From: Sphingobacterium bovisgrunnientis
GTDB lineage: Bacteria > Bacteroidota > Bacteroidia > Sphingobacteriales > Sphingobacteriaceae
Assembly: GCF_009829085.1 (NCBI RefSeq)
Contig: NZ_WUQY01000030.1
Span: 1-49,625 of the forward strand
Direction: 5' to 3'
DNA length: 49,625 bases
Below, in pieces: positions 8,848 through 17,616 of the stretch (positions are counted from its first letter, which is position 1; every line of letters begins with the position of its first letter). The translations under genes and the position numbers were made by a program. The notes under the pieces are model-generated. The model made no database searches. It was not told the origin of the DNA and was given only the letters and a program-made list of their open reading frames with translations.

Positions 8848-9882
8848 TAAATTTTTTGTACTATCTCTAATAATAAGATCTGTTTTGACAAGTATCTCTT
8901 GGTAGTCAATTTTTTTCTGATATTTATCTTCGATTTGTTGTATTAAAATTTTTGCTGAAATATTTCCCATATCGTATGCATTGTCATCGATAGTTGAAAT
9001 ATTAGGTTCTATAATGGTTGAAATAGGATAATTACTAAATCCTATAATAGAAACTTGTTCTGGTATAGCAATATTTAATTTTTTAAATAACTGCACAGCA
9101 GCAGATGCAGTATAATCATTGGCACATACTATTCCGTCAATAGGAATAATCAATTTGGAAAGCTTCTCGGCAGCAACTAACCCTTCATGGTAAGACAAAT
9201 TATGTGTTTGGTATAATAAATCATCTTCAAATTGCAAGTCGTTATCAAACAAGGCTGATCTATACCCCTCAAATCTTTTTTTGAAGATATTTACATTCAG
9301 ATTTCCAGATATATGAGCGATTCTTTTACATCCTGTATTTATAAGATGTTTAGTTGCATTGTATGATGCTTGATAATCATTTATACATACAATGTTTGTA
9401 TCTAGATTGTCGATAGGCCTATCGTATAATACTAGAGGAATGTTTGATTTGATTACTTTTTTTAAATGATCAACTTTTTGTGTCTCTAGGGATGGGCATA
9501 TAATAATACCTGCAGCCATAGAAGTTTCTAAGAGCTTTAAAATCTCTTTTTCTTTTAAATACGAATCTTTCGATTGAAATATAGTGATTTGATAACCTAA
9601 TTCGGAAGCATAATCTTCTATTCCGCTAATTACTTTGGAGTGAAAATCTACATCAATTCTTGGAGCTACAACACCGATGGATTTAGTCTTCTTACTTCTA
9701 AAACTGGAAGCAATGGGATCTAATGAAAAACCTAACTCTTTGACTTTGTCATTGACTAATTTCTTGGTTGCCTCACTAATACGAGGGTTGTTAGAGAGAA
9801 CTCTCGAAATAGTCGAAGAAGAAAGGTTTAACTCTTTGGCTAAATCTTTAATTGTTAAACGTCTTGAGTCTGATTTTTTCAT
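8839..9882 (-). CDS. LacI/CcpA-like regulator divergent from the SusC operon
   Basis: The 347-residue LacI-family repressor has a helix-turn-helix at residues 9-32 (LTIKDLAKELNLSSSTISRVL), the hinge region near 50-65 and a periplasmic-binding-like effector domain (about 68-340). It is transcribed away from the SusC/SusD operon across a 213-nt gap that holds a strong inverted repeat (10007-10042) and a weaker half-matched copy near 9949-9970. This arrangement is typical of an autoregulated local repressor of the divergent operon. The TTGTGCAAA half site resembles CcpA/LacI-class sites. The regulated genes (SusCD, FAS1 lipoprotein, GH16-like, nagB) suggest that it responds to a GlcNAc-related signal. 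Confidence 0.88.
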   Translation of the reverse strand: MKKSDSRRLTIKDLAKELNLSSSTISRVLSNNPRISEATKKLVNDKVKELGFSLDPIASSFRSKKTKSIGVVAPRIDVDFHSKVISGIEDYASELGYQITIFQSKDSYLKEKEILKLLETSMAAGIIICPSLETQKVDHLKKVIKSNIPLVLYDRPIDNLDTNIVCINDYQASYNATKHLINTGCKRIAHISGNLNVNIFKKRFEGYRSALFDNDLQFEDDLLYQTHNLSYHEGLVAAEKLSKLIIPIDGIVCANDYTASAAVQLFKKLNIAIPEQVSIIGFSNYPISTIIEPNISTIDDNAYDMGNISAKILIQQIEDKYQKKIDYQEILVKTDLIIRDSTKNLKK

Positions 9883-9948
9883 TTTAAAGTTTGTCTAAGC
9901 TAAGATAAATTAAATATATAGGGAATCAAAAATATTGCATGATTAATA

Positions 9949-9970
9949 ATTGTGCAAACAATTGCATTGT
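9949..9970. promoter_or_regulatory. Secondary LacI operator-like site
   Basis: The left half ATTGTGCAAA (9949-9958) is identical to a half of the strong operator at 10007-10042; the right half retains only the TGCAA/TTGCA symmetry (9953-9957 and 9962-9966). It lies on the LacI-gene side of the divergent gap and could support autoregulation or looping with the main site about 65 bp away. Confidence 0.45.
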
Positions 9971-10006
9971 TATATATACTAGATTGTTATTTATAGTTCA
10001 ATATAT

Positions 10007-10042
10007 AATTTTTATTGTGCAAATGTTTGCACAATAAAAATT
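10007..10042. promoter_or_regulatory. Main operator of the SusC/SusD operon
   Basis: Two perfect 17-bp arms (10007-10023 and 10026-10042) flank a 2-nt centre; the core is TTGTGCAAA / TTTGCACAA. The right arm contains the TTTG (10026-10029) that fits the -33 box of the predicted susC promoter, so occupancy would directly block RNA polymerase. The likely binding protein is the divergent LacI regulator. Confidence 0.8.
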
Positions 10043-10056
10043 TATTTCTATCTTAG
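10026..10056 (+). promoter_or_regulatory. Predicted promoter of the SusC/SusD operon
   Basis: TTTG (10026-10029), a 19-nt spacer and TATCTTAG (10049-10056) fit the Bacteroidota promoter pattern TTTG-N19-TAnnTTTG with one mismatch. The start would lie near 10063, giving a leader of about 33 nt before the ATG at 10096. Confidence 0.6.
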
Positions 10057-10095
10057 AGTTGTAAACTAATTTATTATAAACTTAAAATCAGAATT

Positions 10096-13000
10096 ATGGT
10101 TTTAACTACTAACTATCTACCTAGGATATTTAATTCTTGTTTGACAAAAATTATATCGTTAATTATTTTTTCCTTGGTTCTTCTCAATTCTGTAGTTTTT
10201 GCGCAGCAAAAAAGTATTCGCGGAAAAATATTAGATGCTTCCAATTCTCAGCCAATAGCCGGGGTGAGCGTCAAAGTGGTTGAATCTGGAAGAACCAGTT
10301 CAACAGATCAAAATGGTCAATTCACTTTCAGTGATGTTACTGTGGGTAACACTGTTGTGGTTACTTCGGTAGGATATTTGGAATATTCCTTTAGAATTGG
10401 AAACCAAGTTGAATACACAATTAATCTCACCTCTACTATCAATACAATCGAAGAAACAGTGGTAGTAGGTTATGGTACACAAAAAAGAAGAAATGTGACA
10501 GGTTCTATTGTATCTGTAGGTTCTGAGGAGATTCAAAAAACTACACTGCAGGATCCTATTTCTATATTGCAAGGTAGAGCAGCAGGTGTGCAAGTAACCT
10601 CAAACTCTGGTGCACCTGGAGGTGAGATGACTATACGTGTAAGAGGTAATTCTTCCTTGAATTCAGGTAACAATCCTTTGTTTGTGGTGGATGGTATTCC
10701 AATTGAATCAGGTTCTGTTAGTTCTTTAAATGGAACGCAGAATTTCGGGCTTAATCCACTTGCTGATATCAATCCAAACGATATCGCCTCTATTGAGATA
10801 TTAAAAGATGCAGCTTCGACAGCCATTTATGGTTCAAGAGCGGCTAATGGTGTTGTTTTGATAACGACAAAAAGAGGTGCTGAAGGGAAACCAGAAATTC
10901 AGGTTAATGCCACAACTGGAGTTAGCTCAATTACACGTTTCTTAAGTGTCTTAAATGCTCGTCAGTATAGAGATGCAGTTTTAGAATCGTATGCCGCTTT
11001 GGCAATTCCAGAAGAACCCTATTACACGCTTATAGATTCATTGAGTCCTATGAATAATGGGGATGTGAATTGGCAAGACGAACTCATGCGTACCGCGAGA
11101 GAGAATAAGGTTGATTTTTCTGTACGAGGCGGAAATGAATCAAATAGATTCGCTTGGAGTTCTTCGTACCTTGATCAAGATGGGATAGTTATAAACTCTA
11201 ATTTTAAAAGATTTACGTCAAGAATCAATACGGATTTCAAACTCTCAGATAGAATTCGTGTGGGGCAAAGTGCTTCCTATACCAATGGGGTGAATAATAG
11301 AATCAATGCGGCGGGTACAGGAAACTTAAGTATCATTAGAAGTATGCTGGTTAGACCGCCTAATATGTCCATGTATTTGCCTGATGGTTCTATTAATGGT
11401 TATATGATTGGTCAAAGAAATCCTGTAGGGATGGCTTTGTATGCTACAAATCTAGGGAAAAGTAACAGGCTGATAGGAAGTCAGTATGCTGAAATAGATA
11501 TACTAAAGGATTTAAAGTTCCGTACGAACTTTAACATAGACTACATTGCGATGAAAGAAGATGAGTTTATGCCATCAATTTTAGATTATAGAGAAGGGTA
11601 TAATACGGGTGCTACTCGTAGCACAACAAACCTAACTTGGGGTAATGAGAGTTATTTCACTTACAATAAATCAGTGAACGATGTGCACAATTTTGGAGCT
11701 GTATTGGGGATGAGTTTTCAAAATTGGAGATATGACCGTACTGGCTTAGATGGTATGTATTTTCCAAGTGATGATATCAGAACACTAAATGCTGCATCCG
11801 TCATTTCCAATCAAGGCGTGAATGTGGGCTCAGAACACGCGATGTTGTCCTATTTTGGACGTATGACGTATAATTACATGAGCAAGTACATGCTGGAGTT
11901 AAACATGCGTTCTGATGGTTCTTCTCGTTTTGGTAGACAAAAACGTTTTGGATACTTCCCTTCAGCTTCAGTGGGATGGAGATTTGTCGATGAGGAGCCT
12001 ATTCAGTCATTGGGCTGGTTAAGTGATGGTAAGTTGAGATTTAGTGTGGGTAGCACAGGTAATGAGGCTATCGGAGATTATACTTCTCAAGGTGAATTTA
12101 CTTTAGGTACAAACTACTTGGATTTTTCAGGTGCTGCACCTACTGTAATGCCTAATGCAAGTTTAACTTGGGAGACAACTACCCAATATAACTTAGGATT
12201 GGAGTTAGGATTTGTGAATAACAGAATTCTCCTGACTACAGACTATTACCTAAAGAAAACAAGAGACCTTCTGTATAACGTTCCAATACCTAATACAACA
12301 GGTTTCGAGTTTATAACACAAAATATTGGTAACATAGAAAATAGAGGTCTAGAGATTGGTCTTCAGACTCGAAACTTAGTGAATGCCTTTAAATGGAATT
12401 CTAATTTTAATATCAGTTTTAATCGTAATAAAGTTACTTCTCTTCCAAATGAACTATTAACCAATGGATTTATTCAAAATGGAACTTATCACATTTTGCA
12501 GGAAGGCTTACCTATTGGCGTATTCTATGGATGGAGATTTCAAGGGGTGTATGCTCGTGACGAGGACAATGTAAATAACGTTATAAATGGAGCGAACGGG
12601 CCTAAATATGTTGGTGGAGATCCTATTTGGAAAGATGTCAATGGTGATAATATCATTAATCAGGATGACCGTGAAATTATTGGTTATGCAGAACCTAAAT
12701 TTTTCGGAGGTTTTTCGAATGACTTCTCTTACAAAAATTTCTCGTTAAATGTTTTCTTACAGTATTCATATGGAAATGAAATTTATAGTGAATTAAATCA
12801 TCAACGTAATTCCATTGTAAGTTATAACAATCTTTCGACAGATGCCCTAAACAGATGGCGTGAGCAGGGTGATGTCACGAATTTCCCAAGATTAATACGT
12901 AACGATCCTAAGCAGTCTGACAGTAGAGTGCAAAGTAGATGGGTTGAAGATGGCTCATACCTGAAACTCAAAAATGTGAATCTTCGCTATGCGTTTAATT

Positions 13001-13191
13001 CTCAATGGATAAATAAAATAGGATTGAGAAAGCTGGATATGTTCGTAACGGCAACTAACCTTATTACCTGGACAAAGTATACAGGGTATGATCCAGATGT
13101 GAATTCTTATTCAGGACTTCGCGTAGGGGTTGATGAAGGTTCTTATCCACAGAATCGTTCATTCATGTTTGGTTTATCCTTAGGACTTTAA
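10096..13191 (+). CDS. SusC/RagA TonB-dependent outer-membrane transporter
   Basis: The 1031-residue receptor has a signal peptide ending near residue 37 (VVFAQQ), a carboxypeptidase-regulatory-like domain (about 39-115), the ETVVVGYGTQKRRNVTGS segment that marks the start of the plug in SusC proteins, a plug domain (about 125-260, PLFVVDGIPI and DAASTAIYGSRAANGVVLITTK), and a long beta-barrel ending in the aromatic/hydrophobic FMFGLSLGL. SusC proteins import oligosaccharides across the outer membrane together with a SusD lipoprotein, here encoded right after it. Local genes for hexosaminidases, a GlcNAc symporter, nagA and nagB point to a GlcNAc-containing glycan as substrate; this is inferred. 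Expression is probably repressed by the divergent LacI protein. Confidence 0.95.
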   Translation: MVLTTNYLPRIFNSCLTKIISLIIFSLVLLNSVVFAQQKSIRGKILDASNSQPIAGVSVKVVESGRTSSTDQNGQFTFSDVTVGNTVVVTSVGYLEYSFRIGNQVEYTINLTSTINTIEETVVVGYGTQKRRNVTGSIVSVGSEEIQKTTLQDPISILQGRAAGVQVTSNSGAPGGEMTIRVRGNSSLNSGNNPLFVVDGIPIESGSVSSLNGTQNFGLNPLADINPNDIASIEILKDAASTAIYGSRAANGVVLITTKRGAEGKPEIQVNATTGVSSITRFLSVLNARQYRDAVLESYAALAIPEEPYYTLIDSLSPMNNGDVNWQDELMRTARENKVDFSVRGGNESNRFAWSSSYLDQDGIVINSNFKRFTSRINTDFKLSDRIRVGQSASYTNGVNNRINAAGTGNLSIIRSMLVRPPNMSMYLPDGSINGYMIGQRNPVGMALYATNLGKSNRLIGSQYAEIDILKDLKFRTNFNIDYIAMKEDEFMPSILDYREGYNTGATRSTTNLTWGNESYFTYNKSVNDVHNFGAVLGMSFQNWRYDRTGLDGMYFPSDDIRTLNAASVISNQGVNVGSEHAMLSYFGRMTYNYMSKYMLELNMRSDGSSRFGRQKRFGYFPSASVGWRFVDEEPIQSLGWLSDGKLRFSVGSTGNEAIGDYTSQGEFTLGTNYLDFSGAAPTVMPNASLTWETTTQYNLGLELGFVNNRILLTTDYYLKKTRDLLYNVPIPNTTGFEFITQNIGNIENRGLEIGLQTRNLVNAFKWNSNFNISFNRNKVTSLPNELLTNGFIQNGTYHILQEGLPIGVFYGWRFQGVYARDEDNVNNVINGANGPKYVGGDPIWKDVNGDNIINQDDREIIGYAEPKFFGGFSNDFSYKNFSLNVFLQYSYGNEIYSELNHQRNSIVSYNNLSTDALNRWREQGDVTNFPRLIRNDPKQSDSRVQSRWVEDGSYLKLKNVNLRYAFNSQWINKIGLRKLDMFVTATNLITWTKYTGYDPDVNSYSGLRVGVDEGSYPQNRSFMFGLSLGL

Positions 13192-13202
13192 AATTGAGAA
13201 TT

Positions 13203-14579
13203 ATGAAAATTACTATAAAATCTATATTAGGTGCAGCAATAATTAGTGTTCTTAGCTATGGATGTTCTGACTCTCTGTTGGATAAAGACCCCATTAGTAG
13301 CTTCTCGGGACAAGGTTTCTATAAGAAAGCAAGTGATGCACAAGCTGGTGTAAACGGAATATATAACAGTTTACAATCTACCATGCGTTTGAATTTTGCG
13401 TATTGGGGAGAGGGTAGGGCAGACAATGTGACCACACGACATTCTGGGGATCCTTTTGCTTTGCAGCAAAATGCGCTAACACCAATCATTAATTCGGCCA
13501 AATGGGACAACTTCTATACGTTGATTTCCAGAGCTAATTATGCTATAAAATATACACCTACTGTTTTTCAAACAGAAGATAGTCCCTTGCGAAACCAGCT
13601 TTTGGGACAGGCGAGAGGTTTGCGAGGTTTAGCCTACTTTTATTTGACTCGTATTTGGGGCGATGTGCCACTAATTACTGAGCCTTATGAAAGTGTTGAA
13701 CAGGATATCTTTGTTGCCCGTACACCATCAGCCGATGTATTAAAACAAGTAGAAGAAGACTTACTATTCGCAGCAGAAAATTGCGCTGATAACTATACAG
13801 GCGACAGGGATAAAGTCCTTTTTACCAAATCTGCGGCACAGGCATTTCTAACACATTTATATATGTGGCAAAAAAGATATGACAAAGCTATAGAAGTAGC
13901 AGATCGAATTATCACAGGCAACAGACATTCATTGGTGTCAATCAGCGATTGGAATAATATTTTTACCATGGGTCGTTCCGCAGAAAGTATTTTTGAGGTG
14001 GGGTATAATGAAACACAGACCAATGCGCTGCGCGTACTTTATGCTTTAGGTTCAGATAGTGATTATGTGCCAAGCGCGAAGTTTATTGCTTCCATAGAAG
14101 AGGGGGATCTGCGCAAAGAAAAAATTTATGATGTTACTCAGGCTCAGCCCCGTAAGATTTGGAAATTTTTTGGCGAAGGTTTTAATGACGAAAGTGCGGA
14201 CCCTTCTTCCAATAATATCGTATTAACAAGACTGTCGGATATTATTTTGTTAAAAGCAGAAGCTCATGCCAATTTAAATCAGAATGACGAAGCACTTGCT
14301 TTACTGAATCAAATTCGCCGTCGTGCAGGTTTGGAAGTAATGGATGCATCTTCTGCAAATAATCTATATGGATCTTTGGTAGGTGCAATTTTGCATGAAC
14401 GTTCTATAGAATTAAGCTTCGAAGGACACCGTTGGTTTGATCTTGTTCGAACAGGGCTTGCTATTCCTACAATGAGACCTATTAATGGATTATCGGATGA
14501 AAGAAATATAGTGTGGCCAATTTTTGAAACCACTATTCTTAGAAATCCGAATCTAGAGCAAAATGAGTTTTACAAATAA
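13203..14579 (+). CDS. SusD/RagB outer-membrane glycan-binding lipoprotein
   Basis: SusD-like proteins form a lid on the SusC barrel and bind the glycan at the cell surface. The start chosen is ATG 13203, because an upstream TTG (13194) adds only three residues. The signal ends at a lipobox (LSYGC), giving a mature N-terminal Cys. The family shows a tetratricopeptide-rich helical fold: AQAGVNGIYNSL, the QARGLRGLAYFYLTRIWGDVPLI block near 135-158, and the C-terminal SDIILLKAEAHANLNQNDEALALLNQIRRRAGL and HERSIELSFEGHRWFDLVRTG blocks. About 458 residues is short to normal for the family (usually 450-600). The gene lies just after susC, probably translationally coupled. Confidence 0.94.
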   Translation: MKITIKSILGAAIISVLSYGCSDSLLDKDPISSFSGQGFYKKASDAQAGVNGIYNSLQSTMRLNFAYWGEGRADNVTTRHSGDPFALQQNALTPIINSAKWDNFYTLISRANYAIKYTPTVFQTEDSPLRNQLLGQARGLRGLAYFYLTRIWGDVPLITEPYESVEQDIFVARTPSADVLKQVEEDLLFAAENCADNYTGDRDKVLFTKSAAQAFLTHLYMWQKRYDKAIEVADRIITGNRHSLVSISDWNNIFTMGRSAESIFEVGYNETQTNALRVLYALGSDSDYVPSAKFIASIEEGDLRKEKIYDVTQAQPRKIWKFFGEGFNDESADPSSNNIVLTRLSDIILLKAEAHANLNQNDEALALLNQIRRRAGLEVMDASSANNLYGSLVGAILHERSIELSFEGHRWFDLVRTGLAIPTMRPINGLSDERNIVWPIFETTILRNPNLEQNEFYK

Positions 14580-14609
14580 TATTTATCAACCCTAATAAAA
14601 CGAACTATT

Positions 14610-16055
14610 ATGATACAAATCATAAAAACATATCGATTTCTAATGTTATTATCGATAGCAAGTTTAGGATTTTTGGTAAGCTGTGAAATACAAGACAACT
14701 TTGAATATACGCCATCGCCAGATAATTCAAAATTAAATCAAACTACATTAGAGTTTATTTCAACGACAGATTCTCTTTCGTTAATGAAAGAAGCTATCGA
14801 AATTGCAGGTTTAAGTTCAATATACGACAATGAAGATGGCTTAACGTTTATCGTTCCTAATAATGCAGCTTTCAGAGTTTACCTCAAAGAAAATAATTAC
14901 GCAAGCCTACGAGATATTCCGCTTCCAATTTTAAGGAATGTCCTGAAATACCATATTGTAGAGGATGTAGTGAATTTTAATAATCCTGATTTATTTGCCA
15001 GTAACCGCCCTATAGCGTATCCTACTAAAAATGGTCAACAAATGTTTCTTTCACATACGAGTACATTCGTGGGATTAATAAACGAAAAAACAAAAATTCA
15101 GTGGCAGATTCGAACATCAAATTTAGTAGCAAATAATGGCGTAATTCATGTAGTCAATAATATTGTCTACTATTCAGCTCCTACAGGAGACGCCAATGCA
15201 CCAAATCCAGATCTGGTTCAAGATACGATCTTTGCAAAACACGATACATACGTAAACGGAGGAGCCGAAGCTGGAGTGAACTTTGGAACAAATACATTGA
15301 TTAAAATTAAGAATGTTACTAATGACGGGGATTATGATAGAAAAGGTTTCTTAATGTTTGATTTCAGTGATTTCAAAAAAGAAGGTGTTGTAACAGATAT
15401 GCAAATGCAACTTTCTGTATCCTTTTCACATGGTAAAGGGGTGGACTTTGATCTTTACGTAACGCCAAGTACGGATTGGACGGAATCGTCTTTAAAATTT
15501 AATAATGCTGTATTTCCTAATACGCCAAGAATAGCAACTTTGAAAAGTAGTAAAGCTACTAAGTTTAATTTCGATATAACGGATTATTACAAATCAGCAA
15601 ATCCATCTTCTTTAGTTTCTTTTATGTTGGATGGACAGTATATGTCGGATGAAACGGATGAAATTGCGTCCAAAGAACACCCAACTTTAGCTCCTCCAAT
15701 GATTATAGCAACGCTTGCCTCTGGTAACTCTAAACTAGAATTAGAGCATGTGAAGGACATCAGCATGGCAAAGGGAGACGTCGTAGTATTGGATCAAGCG
15801 AATTTACTCGTTTCTGGAGCAACAGCTGCAGATATAATTTATACGATTGAAGAATTACCAAGTTTTGGATGGTTGGTCAAAGGAGCGGAAGTTCTAAAAC
15901 AAGGAAGTAGATTCTCGCAGCTGGATATTGATTTGAATAATATCGTGTTCATTCATGATGGCAATGCTACAGGAACAAATAATGTTGTACTTACGGCAAG
16001 AGATAGAGCGGGAGCTATTCTAGAGAATATAATCTTAAAAACTGTTGCTAACTAA
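14610..16055 (+). CDS. FAS1 / CBM96-like / cadherin-like surface lipoprotein
   Basis: The 481-residue protein starts with a lipoprotein signal (lipobox FLVSC, Cys25). Residues about 42-190 look like a fasciclin (FAS1) domain: LTFIVPNNAAFRVYL, NVLKYHIVEDVV and NNGVIHVVNNIVYY are its hallmark strands. Residues about 205-370 resemble a CBM96/DNRLRE domain (HDTYVNGGAEAGVNFGTNTLIKIKN, then KGFLMFDFS), a module common in polysaccharide-binding proteins. Residues about 375-481 resemble a CSPG/cadherin-3 repeat (VVLDQANLLVSG..., IVFIHDGNATGTNNVVLTARD). It takes the place usually held by SusE/SusF-type surface glycan-binding proteins, so a binding role at the outer membrane is a fair inference. No catalytic residues are evident. 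Confidence 0.75.
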   Translation: MIQIIKTYRFLMLLSIASLGFLVSCEIQDNFEYTPSPDNSKLNQTTLEFISTTDSLSLMKEAIEIAGLSSIYDNEDGLTFIVPNNAAFRVYLKENNYASLRDIPLPILRNVLKYHIVEDVVNFNNPDLFASNRPIAYPTKNGQQMFLSHTSTFVGLINEKTKIQWQIRTSNLVANNGVIHVVNNIVYYSAPTGDANAPNPDLVQDTIFAKHDTYVNGGAEAGVNFGTNTLIKIKNVTNDGDYDRKGFLMFDFSDFKKEGVVTDMQMQLSVSFSHGKGVDFDLYVTPSTDWTESSLKFNNAVFPNTPRIATLKSSKATKFNFDITDYYKSANPSSLVSFMLDGQYMSDETDEIASKEHPTLAPPMIIATLASGNSKLELEHVKDISMAKGDVVVLDQANLLVSGATAADIIYTIEELPSFGWLVKGAEVLKQGSRFSQLDIDLNNIVFIHDGNATGTNNVVLTARDRAGAILENIILKTVAN

Positions 16056-16063
16056 GGGGGGGG
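16056..16063 (+). repeat. G8 homopolymer at the start of the GH16-like gene
   Basis: Eight consecutive G lie between the TAA of the FAS1 gene (16053-16055) and the ATG at 16065. They would serve as a strong Shine-Dalgarno in a genome where such sequences are rare. A tract of this type can slip in replication and change the spacing of ribosome binding to start. Confidence 0.8.
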
Positions 16064-16064
16064 C

Positions 16065-16805
16065 ATGAGTTTATTAAACACAACACTTTCTGTATTGGTA
16101 CTCCTTTTATTCACTAATTGTGATAAGAGGAGTACCCCAGAAGAAAATCAAATTATTACTCCCTCGGAGAGAATAATTAAATTTTCTGGCTACGATTGGA
16201 TTGTACGGAAAACTAAATCGGCTAAAGAAGGACCAGGACCCAATTTATTTTCAGATTCTGAGGATAATGTTTGGGTGGATAATCAGGGTAAGTTACACCT
16301 GAAAATTACACAGAAGGGAGGTCAATGGTATTGTTCTGGAATAACATTGAGAAATTCCCTGAGTTATGGAAAGTATACTTTTTTCATTAACTCAGATGTT
16401 TCCAAATTAGATGATAATGTCGTTGCTGGGTTATTTACTTATCTGACCGATACAGAAGAAATAGATATTGAATTTTCTAAATGGTCCGTAAGTGATAATA
16501 TGAATACGCAGTTTGCTGTGCAGCCTTCGGGTAAAAATGGAAACAAAGTAAGGTTTGATATACCAAGTGATTTAGGACCTACCACGCATAGTTTCAATTG
16601 GCAAAAGAACAAAATTTCTTTCGAGAGTTTGTCACAAAATAGCGCAGTGTCAAATGTATTACACAAATGGGACTATATGGGTGGAGATATTCCATCGGAT
16701 AAGGAAGAGCGATTGAAAATCAACCTGTGGTTATTTAGAGGACAGATGCCTAAAACGTTGCAAGAACAAGAGATCGTAATTGACAGTGTAAAGTTCGAAG
16801 GTTAA
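16065..16805 (+). CDS. Small GH16-like concanavalin-fold lipoprotein
   Basis: The 246-residue protein has a short hydrophobic signal with a Cys at 19 (LFTNC, a loose lipobox). The rest looks like a compact jelly-roll related to GH16/laminarinase-type folds: GKLHLKITQKGGQWYCSGITLRNSLSYGKYTFFI resembles the sheet-forming part, and EIDIE at 132-136 matches the E-x-D-x-E catalytic triad of GH16 (nucleophile, assistant Asp, acid/base). It could be an endo-acting glycanase for the locus substrate, or a binding protein that retains the motif. It follows the FAS1 gene by 9 nt with an unusual G8 ribosome-binding site. The EIDIE match is visible; substrate is unknown. Confidence 0.7.
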   Translation: MSLLNTTLSVLVLLLFTNCDKRSTPEENQIITPSERIIKFSGYDWIVRKTKSAKEGPGPNLFSDSEDNVWVDNQGKLHLKITQKGGQWYCSGITLRNSLSYGKYTFFINSDVSKLDDNVVAGLFTYLTDTEEIDIEFSKWSVSDNMNTQFAVQPSGKNGNKVRFDIPSDLGPTTHSFNWQKNKISFESLSQNSAVSNVLHKWDYMGGDIPSDKEERLKINLWLFRGQMPKTLQEQEIVIDSVKFEG

Positions 16806-16857
16806 AATTTATCAATTTATTATTTAGAAAATAGCAAAGCTAAAAAGCTTTGTATAG

Positions 16858-17616
16858 ATGTTTATTATGTTTATTGTAGAAGATAATATTAAGGTATTTC
16901 AAACGAGTAAACTTGCTGGGTATGAGGCAGGGAAAGATATAGAAAACAAAATTGTGGAATTGCAAAAAGAAAAGGAATATATCCGGATCATTTTTGCTGC
17001 GGCTCCATCTCAGGATTATATGCTGAAGTATTTAAGGAACTCACAAAAAATAGATTGGTCAAGGGTGGTTGCATTTAATATGGATGAATATATTGGGCTC
17101 GATTCTCAATCTCCTGCATTATTTTCCTCTTTCTTGAATGAAAGATTATTTACAAAGGTTCCTTTCAAAGAGGTAAATCTCATTGATCCCTCTCGAGGTG
17201 TAGAGGAGGAGATAGAAAGGATTTCTTCTTTAATTGATGTTGAACCTATTGATATAGTTTGCTTGGGTATTGGCCAAAATGGTCATTTAGCTTTTAATGA
17301 TCCTCCTGTTGCTGATTTTAATGATCCTGCTGTTGTAAAAGAAGTAGAGTTAGATTATTCTTGTAAGGAACAGCAAGTCATAGATGGTTGTTTTAGTAGA
17401 ATTGAAGATGTCCCAAAAACGGCTATTACACTTACCATCCCGACATTACTTTCAGCTAAATATTTGTTTTGTGTTGTATTAGGGACGCATAAGTCTCGAG
17501 CGGTAGAACAGACATTAAAAGGTAAATTGTCTACAGAATGGCCTTCAACAATCTTACGAAATCATCATGGTTGTATATTTTATTTTGATCAGGATGCATA
17601 TTCAAGAGTTAATTAA
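16858..17616 (+). CDS. nagB: Glucosamine-6-phosphate deaminase
   Basis: NagB converts glucosamine-6-phosphate into fructose-6-phosphate and ammonia in the cytosol, completing the route opened by NagA. The 252 residues fit the family. Characteristic blocks are VVAFNMDEYIGL (71-81, with D76-E77) and LGIGQNGHLAFNDPP (136-150, H143). Position 141 is Asn and 148 is Asp, where the E. coli enzyme has Asp and Glu; Asn at 141 is common in other NagB groups. Two possible starts, ATG 16858 and ATG 16867, differ by three residues. It closes the SusCD operon with a 52-nt gap, so GlcNAc degradation genes are split between the two operons of the locus. Confidence 0.9.
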   Translation: MFIMFIVEDNIKVFQTSKLAGYEAGKDIENKIVELQKEKEYIRIIFAAAPSQDYMLKYLRNSQKIDWSRVVAFNMDEYIGLDSQSPALFSSFLNERLFTKVPFKEVNLIDPSRGVEEEIERISSLIDVEPIDIVCLGIGQNGHLAFNDPPVADFNDPAVVKEVELDYSCKEQQVIDGCFSRIEDVPKTAITLTIPTLLSAKYLFCVVLGTHKSRAVEQTLKGKLSTEWPSTILRNHHGCIFYFDQDAYSRVN

